Positions 1 through 11,951 of a stretch of 64,000 nt of DNA are shown piece by piece. The number at the start of each line of letters is the position of its first letter. Position 1 is the first letter of the stretch. The notes beneath the pieces are model-generated. The model saw nothing but the letters and a program-made list of their open reading frames with translations. It had not been told where the DNA came from and did no database searches. The DNA is from an uncultured Alphaproteobacteria bacterium (GTDB taxonomy: Bacteria > Pseudomonadota > Alphaproteobacteria > Rhizobiales > Pleomorphomonadaceae): NCBI GenBank assembly GCA_937900425.1, contig CALCDT010000388.1, positions 1-64,000 on the forward strand. The letters run 5' to 3'. The position numbers and the translations under genes are program-made.

Positions 1-34
1 GGTCGGCGGTCGGCGGTCGGCGGTCGGCGGTCGG
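1..34. repeat. Tandem heptamer repeat (GGTCGGC, almost 5 copies)
   Basis: The window opens inside a perfect tandem array of the 7-base unit GGTCGGC, four full copies plus six bases. The array may continue to the left of the window. Seven is not a multiple of three, so in coding sequence it would cycle frames; it more likely lies in non-coding DNA or at a gene end outside the window. Confidence 0.85.
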
Positions 35-353
35 AAGCGCGAACACGGTTCGGACGTCGAGGCAAGGCACGCCGCGGCTTTCCGCCCACGACCGCGCCCA
101 CGATTCCTGCCGGACAAGTTGCAGATTCACGCGACACGTCCGGCCCGTCATGATAAACCTTAACGTGAATATTTCCATCTCTCGCGCCGGCCATTTCCCG
201 GCGTCGTCCTCTCGTCACTGCGCCTCGCCCACACCGGGTCCGGTCGTCGGCGATCCTCGTGCAGCCACCGGTTCCCGGCCCGACGACGCCGGGAGGTTGC
301 GCTCGCGGCCGGCCTTCCGCCGGACCGCGGTCCGTCGTCTGGGGGGTCAGGTC
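35..353. other. Intergenic stretch, no gene recognised
   Basis: This stretch precedes the first gene. An open frame runs in from position 150, but its translation up to 353 is rich in Arg, Pro and Ser and looks non-coding. A short AT-richer patch around 150-180 could hold the promoter of the downstream gene, though I see no convincing -35/-10 pair. Confidence 0.5.
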
Positions 354-1028
354 ATGCCAATAAGCGGAATAGAAGCAGCCCTTGCGCTAATCGCGGCGAT
401 CTTCGCGCTGTTCCTCGTCCTGTCGGCTGCGGTCGAGGCGATCCTCGAAGCGCTGCGCAAGCCGCTAGAGTTCATAGGCATTCCGGTGATGAAGCCGGCG
501 ATGACCATCGACGAGGCCATAGCCTTGGCCACAGCGACCGCGAAGGAATTCCCCAGCAAGCTCGATGGTGAAATCGCGATCAAACTCTCCGCGCTGAAGA
601 TGGTCACCGAGAATTCGGTCGCGTCGGTCCAGGAGCTGTCCACCTCCGTCGAGCAGGTCGTCACGGCGTTCTCGAACACACAGCCCGGCATGCCTCCCAG
701 CTTCGCCCTGCAGACGCGGGTCGACGCCATGGCGGCGCTCGTCAAGGCGAAGCTGGACGAGAACGAGAAGCGGAAAGTCTTTCTGCTGCGGCTGCTCGCG
801 GCCGTCATCGGGTGCGGAGTGGCATATTGGGTCAACCTGGACGTGATCAAATTGGTCCAGACGATGGAGCTGCCTGCCAAACCCGGGCAAGGCTGGTACG
901 CGCTCTCCTTCGGTCACATCCTCGCCGGCCTCGCCGCCGCCGGCGGCAGTTCCTTCTGGCACGACAAGCTCGACAAGGTCCGCAGCCTCAAGACGCTCTC
1001 GGCGCAGATCGCGACGAAGGCCACTTGA
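354..1028 (+). CDS. Hypothetical membrane protein, 224 aa
   Basis: I do not recognise the family. The start chosen is the ATG that follows a GGGGGG tract; the open frame extends further upstream but the added sequence looks non-coding. Residues about 8-30 form a strong hydrophobic segment. A long helical soluble part (about 50-140) follows, then two more hydrophobic segments (about 145-162 and 182-203) and a short charged tail ending [12 protein letters not shown]. The layout resembles small two- or three-helix inner-membrane proteins with a cytoplasmic or periplasmic coiled region. It is convergent with edd and the two genes share a hairpin between them. No function can be assigned. Confidence 0.7.
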   Translation: MPISGIEAALALIAAIFALFLVLSAAVEAILEALRKPLEFIGIPVMKPAMTIDEAIALATATAKEFPSKLDGEIAIKLSALKMVTENSVASVQELSTSVEQVVTAFSNTQPGMPPSFALQTRVDAMAALVKAKLDENEKRKVFLLRLLAAVIGCGVAYWVNLDVIKLVQTMELPAKPGQGWYALSFGHILAGLAAAGGSSFWHDKLDKVRSLKTLSAQIATKAT

Positions 1029-1036
1029 CGCGAAAC

Positions 1037-1060
1037 GGCTCCGCCCGGCCGGGCGGAGCC
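1037..1060. terminator. Perfect 24-bp palindrome, likely bidirectional terminator
   Basis: GGCTCCGCCCGG is followed directly by its exact reverse complement, eight bases after the stop of the membrane protein gene and between two convergent genes. The stem is very GC-rich, but no clear T-run follows on either side, so the terminator role rests on position and symmetry. Confidence 0.55.
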
Positions 1061-1148
1061 GCATCGTCTCGCGGGGTTCTCGAAACGACGTCGCCCTTCC
1101 CGAGCGCGGCCATCGCCGCGCCCGAACGTCGGCACGTCGTTCCCCGCC

Positions 1149-2966
1149 TCAGCCGAAGACGCTCGCCCCCTCCTCCGCCCGGCCCACCGCGCGGCGGAAG
1201 GCGGAGAAAAGGTCGCGGCCGATGCCCCATTCGTTGCCGGACAGGTCTGCGGTGGCCGGCTCGCGGGCCTCCCACTCGGCGGCGTCGACCAGCACCTCGA
1301 GCGTACCGGCGGCGGCGTCGAGGCGGATCATGTCGCCGTCGCGCACCTTGCCGATCGGCCCGCCGTCGGCCGCCTCCGGGGTGACGTGGATCGCCGCGGG
1401 CACCTTGCCGGAGGCGCCCGACATCCGCCCGTCGGTGACGAGGGCGACCCTGCGGCCGCGGTCTTGCAGCACGCCGAGCGCCGGCGTCAGCTTGTGCAGT
1501 TCCGGCATGCCGTTGGCCTTCGGCCCCTGGAAGCGGATGACGGCGACGAAGTCACGGTCGAGCGTGCCGGCCTTGAAGGCGGCCTGCATGTCCTCCTGGC
1601 TGTGGAACACCACCGCCGGCGCCTCGATGACGTGGCGATCCGGCTTCACCGCCGAGATCTTGATCACCGAGCGGCCGACGTTGCCCTTCAGCACCTTGAG
1701 CCCGCCGGATGTCTGGAACGGCGCCGAGGCCGGGCGCAGCACCGCCTCGTCGGCGCTTTTGCCCTCGATCGGCTGCCAGCGCACGCCGCCCTCCTCGTCG
1801 AGCTTCGGCTCGACCTTGTAGCCCGAGAGCCCGCTGCCCCAGACGGTCTTGACGTCGTCGTGGAGCAGGCCCTCGTCGAGCAGGGTCGAGATCAGAAAGC
1901 CCATGCCGCCGGCGGCGTGGAAGTGGTTCACGTCGGCCGAGCCGTTGGGATAGACCCGCGCCACTAGCGGCGTGACGTCGGAGAGGTCGGAGAAGTCGTC
2001 CCAGGTCAGGGTGATGCCGGCGGCCTTGGCCATGGCGATCAGGTGCATGGTGTGGTTGGTCGAGCCGCCGGTGGCGTTGAGGCCGACGACGCCGTTGACC
2101 ATCGCCTTCTCGTCGATCACCTCGGCGATCGGCGTGAACTGGTTGCCGGTGGCGGTGAGCGAGAGGGCACGCTTGGCCGCCTCGCGGGTCAGCGCGTCGC
2201 GCAGCGGCGTGTTCGGGTTGACGAAGGAGGCGCCCGGCAGGTGCAGGCCCATGATCTCCATCAGCATCTGGTTGGAGTTGGCCGTGCCGTAGAAGGTGCA
2301 GGTGCCGGGGCCGTGGTAGGAGGCGCTCTCCGATTCCAGCAGTTCCTTGCGCCCGATCTTGCCCTCGGCGTAGAGCTGACGGGTCTTGGCCTTCTCGTCG
2401 TTGGTGATGCCGCTGGTCATCGGCCCGGCCGGCACGAACACCGCCGGCAGGTGGCCGAAGGAGAGGGCCGCGATCAGCAGGCCCGGCACGATCTTGTCGC
2501 AGATGCCGAGAAACACCGCGGCGTCGTACATGTCGTGCGAGAGGCCGACCGCCGCCGACATGGCGATGACGTCGCGCGAGAACAGCGACAGCTCCATGCC
2601 GATCTGGCCCTGGGTGACGCCGTCGCACATCGCCGGCACGCCGCCCGCCACCTGCGCCACCGCGCCGACCTCGCGCGCCGCCGCCCGGATCAGGTCGGGA
2701 AAGCGCTCGTAGGGCTGATGGGCCGAGAGCATGTCGTTGTAGGCGGTGATGATGGCGAGGTTCGGCACCACGTCGCCCTTGAGCGCCGTCTTGTCGGACG
2801 GGCCGCAGGCGGCGAAGCCATGGGCGAGATTGCCGCAGGCGAGCCGCGAGCGGCGCGGCCCCTTCTCGGCCTGCTTGGCGGTGTGTTCGAGATAGCGCTG
2901 GCGGCCGTCGTGGGACCGTTTGACGATGCGCTCGGTGACTTCGCCGATGCGGGCATGGAGGGTCAT
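1149..2966 (-). CDS. edd: Phosphogluconate dehydratase (Entner-Doudoroff)
   Basis: 605 aa, the usual length for Edd of the IlvD/Edd family. It dehydrates 6-phosphogluconate to 2-keto-3-deoxy-6-phosphogluconate in the cytoplasm and carries an iron-sulfur cluster. Visible family signatures are [11 protein letters not shown] (Cys about 114), GICDKIVPG (Cys about 156), [15 protein letters not shown] and [12 protein letters not shown] near the C-terminus. The start at [10 protein letters not shown] is chosen because sequence upstream in the same frame is the antisense of pgl. It is the last gene of the zwf-pgl-edd operon, 73 bp after pgl. The aldolase gene eda is not in the window. Confidence 0.97.
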   Translation of the reverse strand: MTLHARIGEVTERIVKRSHDGRQRYLEHTAKQAEKGPRRSRLACGNLAHGFAACGPSDKTALKGDVVPNLAIITAYNDMLSAHQPYERFPDLIRAAAREVGAVAQVAGGVPAMCDGVTQGQIGMELSLFSRDVIAMSAAVGLSHDMYDAAVFLGICDKIVPGLLIAALSFGHLPAVFVPAGPMTSGITNDEKAKTRQLYAEGKIGRKELLESESASYHGPGTCTFYGTANSNQMLMEIMGLHLPGASFVNPNTPLRDALTREAAKRALSLTATGNQFTPIAEVIDEKAMVNGVVGLNATGGSTNHTMHLIAMAKAAGITLTWDDFSDLSDVTPLVARVYPNGSADVNHFHAAGGMGFLISTLLDEGLLHDDVKTVWGSGLSGYKVEPKLDEEGGVRWQPIEGKSADEAVLRPASAPFQTSGGLKVLKGNVGRSVIKISAVKPDRHVIEAPAVVFHSQEDMQAAFKAGTLDRDFVAVIRFQGPKANGMPELHKLTPALGVLQDRGRRVALVTDGRMSGASGKVPAAIHVTPEAADGGPIGKVRDGDMIRLDAAAGTLEVLVDAAEWEAREPATADLSGNEWGIGRDLFSAFRRAVGRAEEGASVFG

Positions 2967-3039
2967 GGAGCGGCTCCTGTGATCGAGGGGTCGGCGGCGC
3001 CGCCGGCCGGCTGCCGCGTGAAAAGCGTCGTCGAATGCC

Positions 3040-3768
3040 TCAGGGGCACCAGAACACCGGCATCGCCGGGGCCCGGCCCAGCACCGCCCGCACCGGCATC
3101 TCGGTCGCGTCGTCGTCGGAGAGGGCGCGGGCGAGTACGTCGCGCTTGCCCTCCCCCTCGATATGGAGAGCGAGGCGCCGCGCCCCAAGGATCGCCGGCA
3201 AGGTGAAGGTGATGCGCGGCTCGCCGGCCCCCGGCGCCCGCATCGGCGAGACGAGATCGTCCGTGTCGGCATCGATCGCCTCGGCCAGCCGGTCGCCGCC
3301 GGGAAAGAACGAGGCGGTGTGGCCGTCGTCGCCCATGCCGAGCACCACCGCCGAGAAGGGCAGCGGCAGGTCGGCGAGGCGCGCGGCGAGCGCGTCCATC
3401 CCCTCCTCCGGCGTCGGCTCGCCGCCGTGGAGCGGCACGAAACGAGCGGCGGCGGCGCGACCGGTCAGCAGGCCGGCCCGCACCAGCGCCGCGTTGGAGC
3501 GCGGCGAGGTCTCCGGCACCCAGCGTTCGTCGACGAGGGTGACGACGACGCGGGACCAGTCGAGGTCGCGTGCGGCGAGGGCCGCGAAGAACCGCCCCGG
3601 CGTGCGCCCGCCCGAGACGGCGAGCGACGCCGCGCCCCGGGCGGCGAGGTCGGCCTCGATCCCTTCGGCCACGTAGGCCGCCAGCGCGGCCGCGAGGTCG
3701 TCGGCGATGTCGAAGGTACGAAGGTCGCTCACGTCGAAGATCCCGTCGTGTCCCGTGTCCGGCGTCAT
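3040..3768 (-). CDS. pgl: 6-phosphogluconolactonase
   Basis: 242 aa, matching the glucosamine-6-phosphate-isomerase-fold lactonases (Pgl/DevB). It hydrolyses 6-phosphogluconolactone to 6-phosphogluconate, between Zwf and Edd. Motifs seen: [11 protein letters not shown] near residue 51, LVDERWVP near 78, SNAALVR, and [14 protein letters not shown] near 144. Its ATG overlaps the zwf stop as ATGA, so translation is probably coupled. A longer open frame runs upstream but is the shadow of zwf. Confidence 0.96.
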   Translation of the reverse strand: MTPDTGHDGIFDVSDLRTFDIADDLAAALAAYVAEGIEADLAARGAASLAVSGGRTPGRFFAALAARDLDWSRVVVTLVDERWVPETSPRSNAALVRAGLLTGRAAAARFVPLHGGEPTPEEGMDALAARLADLPLPFSAVVLGMGDDGHTASFFPGGDRLAEAIDADTDDLVSPMRAPGAGEPRITFTLPAILGARRLALHIEGEGKRDVLARALSDDDATEMPVRAVLGRAPAMPVFWCP

Positions 3769-5252
3769 TCCGCCGACAGCGTCTTCTCGTGCCACTCGCG
3801 CGCGACGCCGTCGGCGCGGATCAGGTCGCGGGCCTCGTCCGGCCCCCAGGAGCCGGCCATGTAGGGCTTGGGCGGCTTGTCGCTCGCCGCCCAGCCGTCG
3901 AGGATCGGGTCGACCCAGGTCCAGGCCTGCTCGACCTCGTCGCGGCGCATGAACAAGGTGGCGTTGCCGCGCACCACGTCGAGCAGCAGCCGCTCGTAGG
4001 CGTCGGGATTGCGCACCTTGAAGGCGGCGGCGAAGCTCATGTCGAGGGCGACGCGCTTCAGCCGCATGCCGCCGGGACCCGGATCCTTGATCTGCAGCCA
4101 CAGCTTGACGCCCTCGTCGGGCTGCAGGCGGATGACGAGCTCGTTGGCCGGCACCGCCTCGCCGTCGAAGATCGAATGCGGGATCGCCTTGAACGAGACC
4201 ACGATCTCGGAGATCCGGTTGGCGAGCCGCTTGCCGGTGCGCAGGTAGAAGGGCACGCCGGCCCAGCGCCAGTTGTTGACCTCGGCCTTGATGGCGACGA
4301 AGGTCTCGGTCCGGCTGTGCTTGTTGGTGATCTCGTCGAGGTAGCCCGGCACCACGCCGGCCCGGTCGACGCCCGAGCGATACTGGCCGCGCACCGTCTT
4401 GGCGGCGACCTCGCCGTCGCGGATCGGCTTCAGCGACTTCAGAACCTTGAGCTTCTCGTCGCGCACCGCATCGGCGTCGAGCGAGGACGGCGGCTCCATG
4501 GCGACGAGGCAGAGCAGCTGCAGGATGTGGTTCTGCACCATGTCGCGCAGGGCGCCGGAGGTGTCGTAGTAGTCGCCGCGCCCCTCGACGCCGAGGGATT
4601 CCGCCACCGTGATCTGGACGTGCTCGACGTGGGCGCTGTTCCACAGCGGCTCGAACAGCGCGTTGGCGAAGCGCAGCGCCATCAGGTTCTGCACCGTCTC
4701 CTTGCCGAGATAATGGTCGATCCGGTAGATCTGCTCTTCGGCGAAGATCCGGCCGACCGCCTCGTTGATCGCCCGCGCCGACTTCAGATTCTTGCCGAGC
4801 GGCTTCTCGACCACGACCCGCGTCTTGTCGGTGATGAGGTTGTGCTTGCCGATGTGCTCGCAGATCGGGCCGAACAGGTCGGGACTGGTGGCGAGATAGA
4901 AGGCCCGGATGCGGTCCTTGCCCTCCTCCAGCGTCGCGGCGAGGTCGGCCCAGCCGGCGTCGGTGGTGGCGTCGGCGCCGACGTAGCGGATGCGCGAGAG
5001 GAACTTCGCCACCGCCTTCCTGTCGAGCTCCTCCGGCTTCAGATGCGCCTCCAGCGCCTCCTTGACCATCTCGCGGTAAGCCTTGTCGGACTGCGGCCGC
5101 CGCGAGACCGCGATGATCCTCGCCTCGTCCGGCACCTGGCCGTCGACGTCGCGGTGGTAGAGCGCCGGAAGCAGCTTGCGGCGGGCGAGATCGCCCGTTC
5201 CGCCGAAGACGACGTAATCGAACGGATCGACGACGATGATGCGGCTGGTCAT
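3765..5252 (-). CDS. zwf: Glucose-6-phosphate 1-dehydrogenase
   Basis: 495 aa, full length. It oxidises glucose 6-phosphate to 6-phosphogluconolactone with NAD(P)+ as the first step into the Entner-Doudoroff route. The N-terminal nucleotide-binding loop GGTGDLARRKL is at residues 17-27 and the active-site signature RIDHYLGKE at 177-185. First gene of zwf-pgl-edd, the common alphaproteobacterial order. A 440-bp region with dyad sequences and a large inverted repeat lies upstream. Confidence 0.98.
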   Translation of the reverse strand: MTSRIIVVDPFDYVVFGGTGDLARRKLLPALYHRDVDGQVPDEARIIAVSRRPQSDKAYREMVKEALEAHLKPEELDRKAVAKFLSRIRYVGADATTDAGWADLAATLEEGKDRIRAFYLATSPDLFGPICEHIGKHNLITDKTRVVVEKPLGKNLKSARAINEAVGRIFAEEQIYRIDHYLGKETVQNLMALRFANALFEPLWNSAHVEHVQITVAESLGVEGRGDYYDTSGALRDMVQNHILQLLCLVAMEPPSSLDADAVRDEKLKVLKSLKPIRDGEVAAKTVRGQYRSGVDRAGVVPGYLDEITNKHSRTETFVAIKAEVNNWRWAGVPFYLRTGKRLANRISEIVVSFKAIPHSIFDGEAVPANELVIRLQPDEGVKLWLQIKDPGPGGMRLKRVALDMSFAAAFKVRNPDAYERLLLDVVRGNATLFMRRDEVEQAWTWVDPILDGWAASDKPPKPYMAGSWGPDEARDLIRADGVAREWHEKTLSAE

Positions 5253-5342
5253 GACGCTCCTTTGACCGAGCGTGAGGCGCGTCGCCCCGGCCCCCTGCCG
5301 GGCTCCCGCAGCCTGTCACGGAAGCAATGCCGATGCCATACA

Positions 5343-5389
5343 CCAGTCCGGTGCAGACTGGAAGTGTTTTGCTCAAACGATCGTACGAT
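5343..5389 (-). promoter_or_regulatory. Candidate operator region upstream of zwf
   Basis: Two symmetric elements lie 91-137 bp upstream of the zwf start. CCAGTC-N7-GACTGG occupies 5343-5361 and the perfect 10-mer ATCGTACGAT is at 5380-5389. The patch is less GC-rich than its surroundings. Sugar-phosphate-responsive regulators often control zwf-edd operons, but neither element matches a consensus I can name, so the role is inferred from position. Confidence 0.35.
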
Positions 5390-5484
5390 GCACAAAATTG
5401 CAGAAGGTCACGCGATGCGGGACGAGGGTCGCGGCATCGGCGTCCAACCCGATGCTCGCCCTCGGTCCCCGCCCTATCCGTAAC

Positions 5485-5630
5485 CGTCATCCCGGCCTCC
5501 GAGCCGGGATCCAGCCCACCGCGGGGGAAAGGTCGGCGGAGAGAGCGCAGGCGACGCCGCGAGGTCGTGGAAAGAGCCGCAGCCTTCCCCCGGCCCACCG
5601 CTGGATCCCGGCTCGGAGGCTGGGATGACG
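5485..5630. repeat. 146-bp inverted-repeat element between zwf and arsH
   Basis: A 31-base arm starting CGTCATCCC at 5485-5515 is repeated inverted at 5600-5630 with one mismatch; the arms flank an 84-base GC-rich loop. Elements with CGTCATCCCGG ends are typical dispersed palindromes of alphaproteobacterial intergenic regions. It lies downstream of arsH and upstream of zwf, both read on the minus strand. Nothing else is recognised in the 442-bp gap 5253-5694. Confidence 0.8.
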
Positions 5631-5694
5631 AACACGGATAGGAAGAGGGCGCGGTGAGGCCGAAATCCAGCCGCCGTCCCTCGTCGCCGCCCCC

Positions 5695-6459
5695 TCAGAT
5701 CGCCCGCTGGTTCACCCGCCGCGTCAGCGCCTCGGCGCTCTCGACCCGCTCAGAATAGCGGTCGACGAGCGCCGCCGAACGGCCGCGGGTCATCCAGGTG
5801 AACTTCACCAGTTCCTCGGTCACGTCGACGATGCGGTCGTAGTAGGACGAGGGCTTCATGCGGTCGTCGTCGCGAAATTCCTGGAAGGCTTTGGCGACGG
5901 AGGACTGGTTGGGGATGGTGATCATCCGCATCCAGCGGCCGAGCACGCGCATCTGGTTGACCGCGTTGAAGCTCTGCGAGCCGCCGGAGACCTCCATGAC
6001 GGCCAGCGTCTTGCCCTGGGTCGGCCGCACCGCGCCGAGCGAAAGCGGGATCCAGTCGATCTGCGCCTTCATGATGCCGGTCATGGCGCCGTGGCGCTCC
6101 GGCGAGACCCAGACCATGCCTTCCGACCAGTCGGCCAGCGCCCTGAGTTCGGCGACCTTCGGATGGCCCGGCTCCTCGGCGTCCGGCAGCGGCAGCCCGC
6201 GCGGATCGAATAGGCGGACCTCGCAGCCGTGCCAGACCAGCAGCCGCGCCGCCTCCAGCGCCACCAGCTTCGAGAAGGATCGTTTCCGCAGCGAGCCGTA
6301 GAGCAGCAGGATCCGCGGCGGATGACCGGGATCGTCCGCCGACGCATAGAGCGCCGGGTCGACGCGTCGCATCTGCGCGACGTCGACGTTGGGCAGGGAG
6401 AGGTCGAGGCCCGAAAGGTCGAAGCCCGGGGCGACCGGAATCGGAATCACGCCGCTCAC
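5695..6459 (-). CDS. arsH: NADPH-dependent FMN reductase ArsH
   Basis: 254 aa flavodoxin-like flavoprotein of arsenic operons, reported in other bacteria to oxidise trivalent organoarsenicals. The flavin phosphate loop reads [14 protein letters not shown], and the ArsH signatures [39 protein letters not shown] and [15 protein letters not shown] are all present. The start chosen is a GTG overlapping the arsC stop (GTGA), with GGAGG about 9 bases upstream; another GTG lies three codons on. Last gene of arsR-arsC-arsH. No arsenite efflux gene (arsB or acr3) is in this operon. Confidence 0.95.
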   Translation of the reverse strand: MSGVIPIPVAPGFDLSGLDLSLPNVDVAQMRRVDPALYASADDPGHPPRILLLYGSLRKRSFSKLVALEAARLLVWHGCEVRLFDPRGLPLPDAEEPGHPKVAELRALADWSEGMVWVSPERHGAMTGIMKAQIDWIPLSLGAVRPTQGKTLAVMEVSGGSQSFNAVNQMRVLGRWMRMITIPNQSSVAKAFQEFRDDDRMKPSSYYDRIVDVTEELVKFTWMTRGRSAALVDRYSERVESAEALTRRVNQRAI

Positions 6460-6866
6460 GCCTTGCCGCCTCCCACCACGTCCCCGTCTTCCTTGGTGAA
6501 CGACCCGATGTCGGGATTTTCGAGGATCTCCAGCACCGTCTCCGACGGACGGCACAGGCGGATACCTTTCGTCGTCACCACGATCGGCCGGTTGACCAGC
6601 ACCGGATGGGCGATCATGGCTTCGAGGATGGCTTCCTCGCTCACCGCCGGGTCTGTCAGGCCGAGGTCCTCGGCCGGGGACTTGCCGACGCGCAACGCCT
6701 CGCGCGCCGTCAGGCCGGCGCCGGCGAACAGCGCCAGAAGCTGCGGCTTCGTCCATCCGGTTTTCAGATACTCGATCACCACCGGCTCCTCGCCGGAGGC
6801 GCGGATCATCGCCAATACGTTGCGCGAGGTGCCGCAGGCGGGGTTGTGATGGATGACGACGGTCAT
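6456..6866 (-). CDS. arsC: Arsenate reductase, glutaredoxin-coupled
   Basis: 136 aa, the usual size for the ArsC/Spx-fold enzyme. It reduces arsenate to arsenite using glutathione and glutaredoxin. The catalytic Cys is at position 11 in [10 protein letters not shown], and the family stretches VIEYLKTGW and [17 protein letters not shown] follow. It lies 46 bp after arsR and overlaps arsH, so the three genes form one arsenic-response operon. Confidence 0.95.
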   Translation of the reverse strand: MTVVIHHNPACGTSRNVLAMIRASGEEPVVIEYLKTGWTKPQLLALFAGAGLTAREALRVGKSPAEDLGLTDPAVSEEAILEAMIAHPVLVNRPIVVTTKGIRLCRPSETVLEILENPDIGSFTKEDGDVVGGGKA

Positions 6867-6912
6867 GGGGTCCTTCCTGTCGCGGCCGCGGGCCGAAGCC
6901 CGCTCGAGGCCG

Positions 6913-7260
6913 TCACTGCACCGGCTCCGCGCAGCCGCAGACCAGCGCCTCGATCGCCGGCCGGCAGATCTCCGGCCGGCCGCCGCAGCAATCCTCCATC
7001 AGGAAGGCGACGAGGTCGCGGATGCCGCCGAAATCGGCGAAATAGCGGATCGTCCGGCCCTCGCGTTCGTTGCGGACGAGGCCGGCGCGCAGGAGCACGG
7101 CGAGATTGGTCGACATCGTGTTCTGCCGCACGCCGAGCCCGGCGGCGATCTCCCCGGCGAGCATGCCGTCCGCTCCGGCCCGCACCAGCAGACGGAGCAC
7201 TTCGAGCCGGGTTTCCTGGGCGAGGGCGGAAAAGCCCTCGATGCTGCGCTTCATATCCAT
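6913..7260 (-). CDS. arsR: ArsR-family arsenic-responsive repressor
   Basis: 115 aa winged-helix repressor. Residues about 15-75 form the HTH core (ALAQETRLEVLRLL, then GVRQNTMSTNLAVLLRAGLV). The C-terminal part holds Cys91, Cys92, Cys99, Cys108 and Cys110, which could form the As(III) sensor site; ArsR subtypes place these cysteines differently. The start chosen is MDMKRS. A second ATG two codons later is possible, and neither has a clear Shine-Dalgarno. It heads the ars operon and presumably represses itself. Confidence 0.92.
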   Translation of the reverse strand: MDMKRSIEGFSALAQETRLEVLRLLVRAGADGMLAGEIAAGLGVRQNTMSTNLAVLLRAGLVRNEREGRTIRYFADFGGIRDLVAFLMEDCCGGRPEICRPAIEALVCGCAEPVQ

Positions 7261-7280
7261 GAATCGTGAATAGTAGATAT
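7253..7280 (-). promoter_or_regulatory. Candidate arsR promoter and operator
   Basis: On the minus strand a TACTAT hexamer (7270-7275) ends nine bases before the arsR ATG and could be a -10 box, giving a very short or absent leader. The same stretch is an imperfect dyad bounded by ATATC and GATAT. ArsR proteins commonly bind such dyads over their own promoter. No good -35 was found. The rest of 7281-7519 shows no gene. Confidence 0.35.
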
Positions 7281-7519
7281 GACCGCTCCGATCAACCGGC
7301 TTTCGCACGCCGGCCGCGACGCCGTCGCTCTCCGCAGCCCCTCGACGAGCGGTTGCGATCGGTGGCGATGTCGCCCGGGCCTCGCGGCGGCCGGCGCGCC
7401 CGGCCCCGATCTGACCCAGTGCCGATCCGACCTGGCGCCGATCCGGATTCGCGTCGTTCCCACCCGGGCCGGAGCGGCGAGCGACCGTCATCCCGCTGCC
7501 GCCCGGCGCCCCCGCCCGG

Positions 7520-9160
<1,641 letters not shown>

Positions 9161-9312
9161 GACGGCGGGTTCTCCCAGGGGTTCGTGGCTCGACCGCGGC
9201 GGATCATAGAGCATGTCGCGCGAAAACGGGAACGGGATTTCAGAGATCGAAACACATGAAATCAATGACATAGAAAGGCGCATGCGGTCGCCTGCCGCGC
9301 GTCTCGCCCCGC

Positions 9313-10518
9313 TCAGCCCGTCCGCGGACGAACCTTCGGCGCCAGCCGCCGCCGGAGGCGCGACAGCATTCCGGGCTCGTCGGCGACGCTCGCCCGCATC
9401 TCCATGCGCCGCATGTCCATGTCGTTGCCGCGCCAGGAATAGCCGCTCCCGGCGATGGCCGCGAACCAGAGCGGGACCAGCAGGGCGTCGCGCAGCACGA
9501 AGGCCGTGACCGCCGCGGCCGAGACCGGCCAGCCCATCGCCGCGGCGAGCGCGATCTCGGCGCCGTACCAGACGAGGGCGAACAGGGCGGGCGCTTCCGG
9601 CGGCACCGCGCCGAGGACGGCGAGGGCGACAGCGGCCGCGACCGGCAGCACGCCGCCGGCGAGCAGTTCGGGCAGGAAGAACAGCGGGAACGACACCCGC
9701 CGCAGCCGCGCCCAGCGCAGTTGCCGGTACCACACCTCGGTGAAGCGGCGCCGGCCGAGCGGCTGCACGAAGGGGCGTCGCACCAGGCGCACCTTGCGCC
9801 CCGCCTCGCGCACCACCTTGGTCGAGGCGGCGTCTTCGGCGACCTCCTCGCCGAGCCGCTCGATACCGCCGGCGGCGTCGAGGTCGGCCTTGCGCCAGAG
9901 CATGGTCTTGCCCTGGGCGAAGCCGAGCCCGGCGGCGTCGGCGACGAGTTGCCAGCGCCCCTGGAAGCTGTTCAGGAAAGCGCATTCGAGGCCGGCGAAG
10001 AAGCCGGCCGGCCGGCCGCCGACCGGCGGCGAGCAGACGAGCCCGGTCTCGCCATCCCACGCCGCGAACAGCTGGTCGAGATAGTCGGCCGGCATCAGCA
10101 CGTTGCTGTCGGCCATCACCACGAAGTCGTGCCGCGCGGCGCGCCAGCCCTTCACGAGGTTGTTGAGCTTGGGATTGATGCCGATGCGGTCGTCGCCGAC
10201 GAGGATACGGGCCCGGCGCCGCGGGTGGCGCGCCATGATCGCCTCGCAGAGCCCGATCACCGGATCGTCGGCGTCGGCGACGCAGAACAGGATCTCGACT
10301 TCGGTCTGGCGCAGCAGGAAGGCCGATTCGAGGGTCTCCTCGAGATGGTTCTCGATGCCGCGGACCGGGCGCAGGATGGTGACGGGCGGAACCGCCACCG
10401 GCCGGCGGGCGGCCCTCGCCCGCAGGGTGTCCCGCGCCAGCACCACGGCGATGCCGCCGAGCTGAACCGCGAGGGCGAATGCACAGAAGGCGAAGAGCCC
10501 GAGGGAAAGCGCCGTCAT
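9313..10518 (-). CDS. Membrane glycosyltransferase, GT21 / ceramide glucosyltransferase-like
   Basis: 401 aa. A TM anchor is at about residues 5-27, then a GT-A catalytic domain with ADADDP (81-86), ADSN (136-139), an ED pair (228-229) and the RQLRW motif (265-269). The D1, D2, D3, (Q/R)xxRW pattern is that of ceramide glucosyltransferases and the related HpnI hopanoid enzymes. Three or four C-terminal hydrophobic segments follow. It probably transfers a sugar from a nucleotide sugar to a lipid at the cytoplasmic membrane face; whether the acceptor is ceramide or a hopanoid cannot be read from sequence. No hopanoid gene is adjacent. Confidence 0.85.
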   Translation of the reverse strand: MTALSLGLFAFCAFALAVQLGGIAVVLARDTLRARAARRPVAVPPVTILRPVRGIENHLEETLESAFLLRQTEVEILFCVADADDPVIGLCEAIMARHPRRRARILVGDDRIGINPKLNNLVKGWRAARHDFVVMADSNVLMPADYLDQLFAAWDGETGLVCSPPVGGRPAGFFAGLECAFLNSFQGRWQLVADAAGLGFAQGKTMLWRKADLDAAGGIERLGEEVAEDAASTKVVREAGRKVRLVRRPFVQPLGRRRFTEVWYRQLRWARLRRVSFPLFFLPELLAGGVLPVAAAVALAVLGAVPPEAPALFALVWYGAEIALAAAMGWPVSAAAVTAFVLRDALLVPLWFAAIAGSGYSWRGNDMDMRRMEMRASVADEPGMLSRLRRRLAPKVRPRTG

Positions 10519-10688
10519 GAACCTCTCGTCAGATGGCCGTCGCCGGATCGGCCCGTCCGTCCCGCGACCTGCGGTCGAAAGAGGCTGATCGCAGATCGAC
10601 GCGACGTTTCGATGACGCCGGCGAAGCTTCGAAGTTCCCGCCGGCCTGCGCGGATCGCCGGGAGCGATCCGGCGGCGGGCGCGCGGAT

Positions 10689-11882
10689 TCAGACGCCTGT
10701 CGCGAGGGTCTGGTTCACATCGGCCCGCCGCGGGGCTTCGGCATCGATTTCGATGCGGTCACGCCCGCCGGACTTCGCCCGGTAGAGCGCGGCGTCGGTC
10801 CGGGCGAGCATGCGGTCGAGTCCGCCCTCGCCCGCGGCCGCGGCGGCGACGCCCCCGCTCACCGTCATCCGGAACCGGTGGCCCTCGGCCTCAATCTCGA
10901 CGGCGGCGACGGTGCGGCGGAGGTTGTCGGCGACGGCGGCGGCCTCGCCCGCCGTCCGGCCGGGCAGGAAGCAGGCGAATTCCTCGCCGCCGATCCGCCC
11001 GATCACGCTTCCGGCCCCGGCGTGGATTTCGAGGATCCGCGCGAAGACCACGAGGGCACGATCGCCGCAGATGTGGCCGAAGGAATCGTTGATCCGCTTG
11101 AAGAGGTCGATGTCGAGCAGGATCAGCGCCCCGCCCCGTCCCGCGGCGAGTTCGCCTTTCATCCGGTCGACGAAGGCCCGGCGGTTGGCGAGGCCGGTCA
11201 GCACGTCGGTCATCGCGGCGCGGTGCTGCTCGCGCTCGGCCCGCTCCTTGCCGAGGCTGATCATCAGCACGCCCACCGCCACCACCTGGATGACGCGCTC
11301 GAACACCATGAAATGGAACACCTGCGAGTCCTGCGGCTCGCGCCCGAACAGATCGGGGCGCAGCACCGCGGCGAGCAGGACGCCGGCGTGGAGCAGGCCA
11401 TGGGCGACGAACAGCGCCATCGCCGGCCCGCGCGAAAACAGCGGCTCGCGCGCCCGGGCGGTCCAGAACTCGGTGACGCAGAGCGTGGAGAAGACCATGA
11501 CCGATGCGGCCATATAGGCCAGCCGCAGCGTGATGCTGTCGAAGAAGACCGGCTCCAGGCAGGAGATCGTCCAGCCGGCCGCCGGCACGAGAGCGACCAG
11601 CGGCAGCCCGGGGCGACCCTCGAACTGGCGCACGCCGGTCCAGAACACGCCGATGCCGAGCAGCAGCAGCCCGTTGGAGACGCCGATCGACAGGCTGTCG
11701 GGGATCGTTCCGCGCAGGGAGATCAGGCCGGCGCCGACCGCACCGAGCAGATAGGTCGCCATCCAGCTCAAATGGCACCGCTGCCGCCGGTCGTGAACGA
11801 AGGCGAGAGCGAAGAAGATGCCGAGGACGATCAGGATCGCGACGAGGACGTTGAGGTTCGTCGCCGGCGGGACCAGGGTCAT
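10689..11882 (-). CDS. Membrane-anchored diguanylate cyclase (GGDEF)
   Basis: 397 aa. The N-terminal half (to about 215) has roughly six hydrophobic segments forming a membrane sensor. After a short linker (KERAEREQHRAAMTD) comes a GGDEF domain starting DVLTGLANRRAF. The active-site loop is GGEEF at 298-302, a functional variant of GGDEF, so cyclic di-GMP synthesis from GTP is expected. The RxxD product-inhibition site normally just upstream is not visible. The signal sensed by the membrane part is unknown. It is a single gene on the minus strand. Confidence 0.9.
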   Translation of the reverse strand: MTLVPPATNLNVLVAILIVLGIFFALAFVHDRRQRCHLSWMATYLLGAVGAGLISLRGTIPDSLSIGVSNGLLLLGIGVFWTGVRQFEGRPGLPLVALVPAAGWTISCLEPVFFDSITLRLAYMAASVMVFSTLCVTEFWTARAREPLFSRGPAMALFVAHGLLHAGVLLAAVLRPDLFGREPQDSQVFHFMVFERVIQVVAVGVLMISLGKERAEREQHRAAMTDVLTGLANRRAFVDRMKGELAAGRGGALILLDIDLFKRINDSFGHICGDRALVVFARILEIHAGAGSVIGRIGGEEFACFLPGRTAGEAAAVADNLRRTVAAVEIEAEGHRFRMTVSGGVAAAAAGEGGLDRMLARTDAALYRAKSGGRDRIEIDAEAPRRADVNQTLATGV

Positions 11883-11951
11883 GTCAACGGGCTCTCACCG
11901 CAGCGTCGTTCACGACAACTAACCAATCGCAGCTTAAGAATTCGCCAAGGG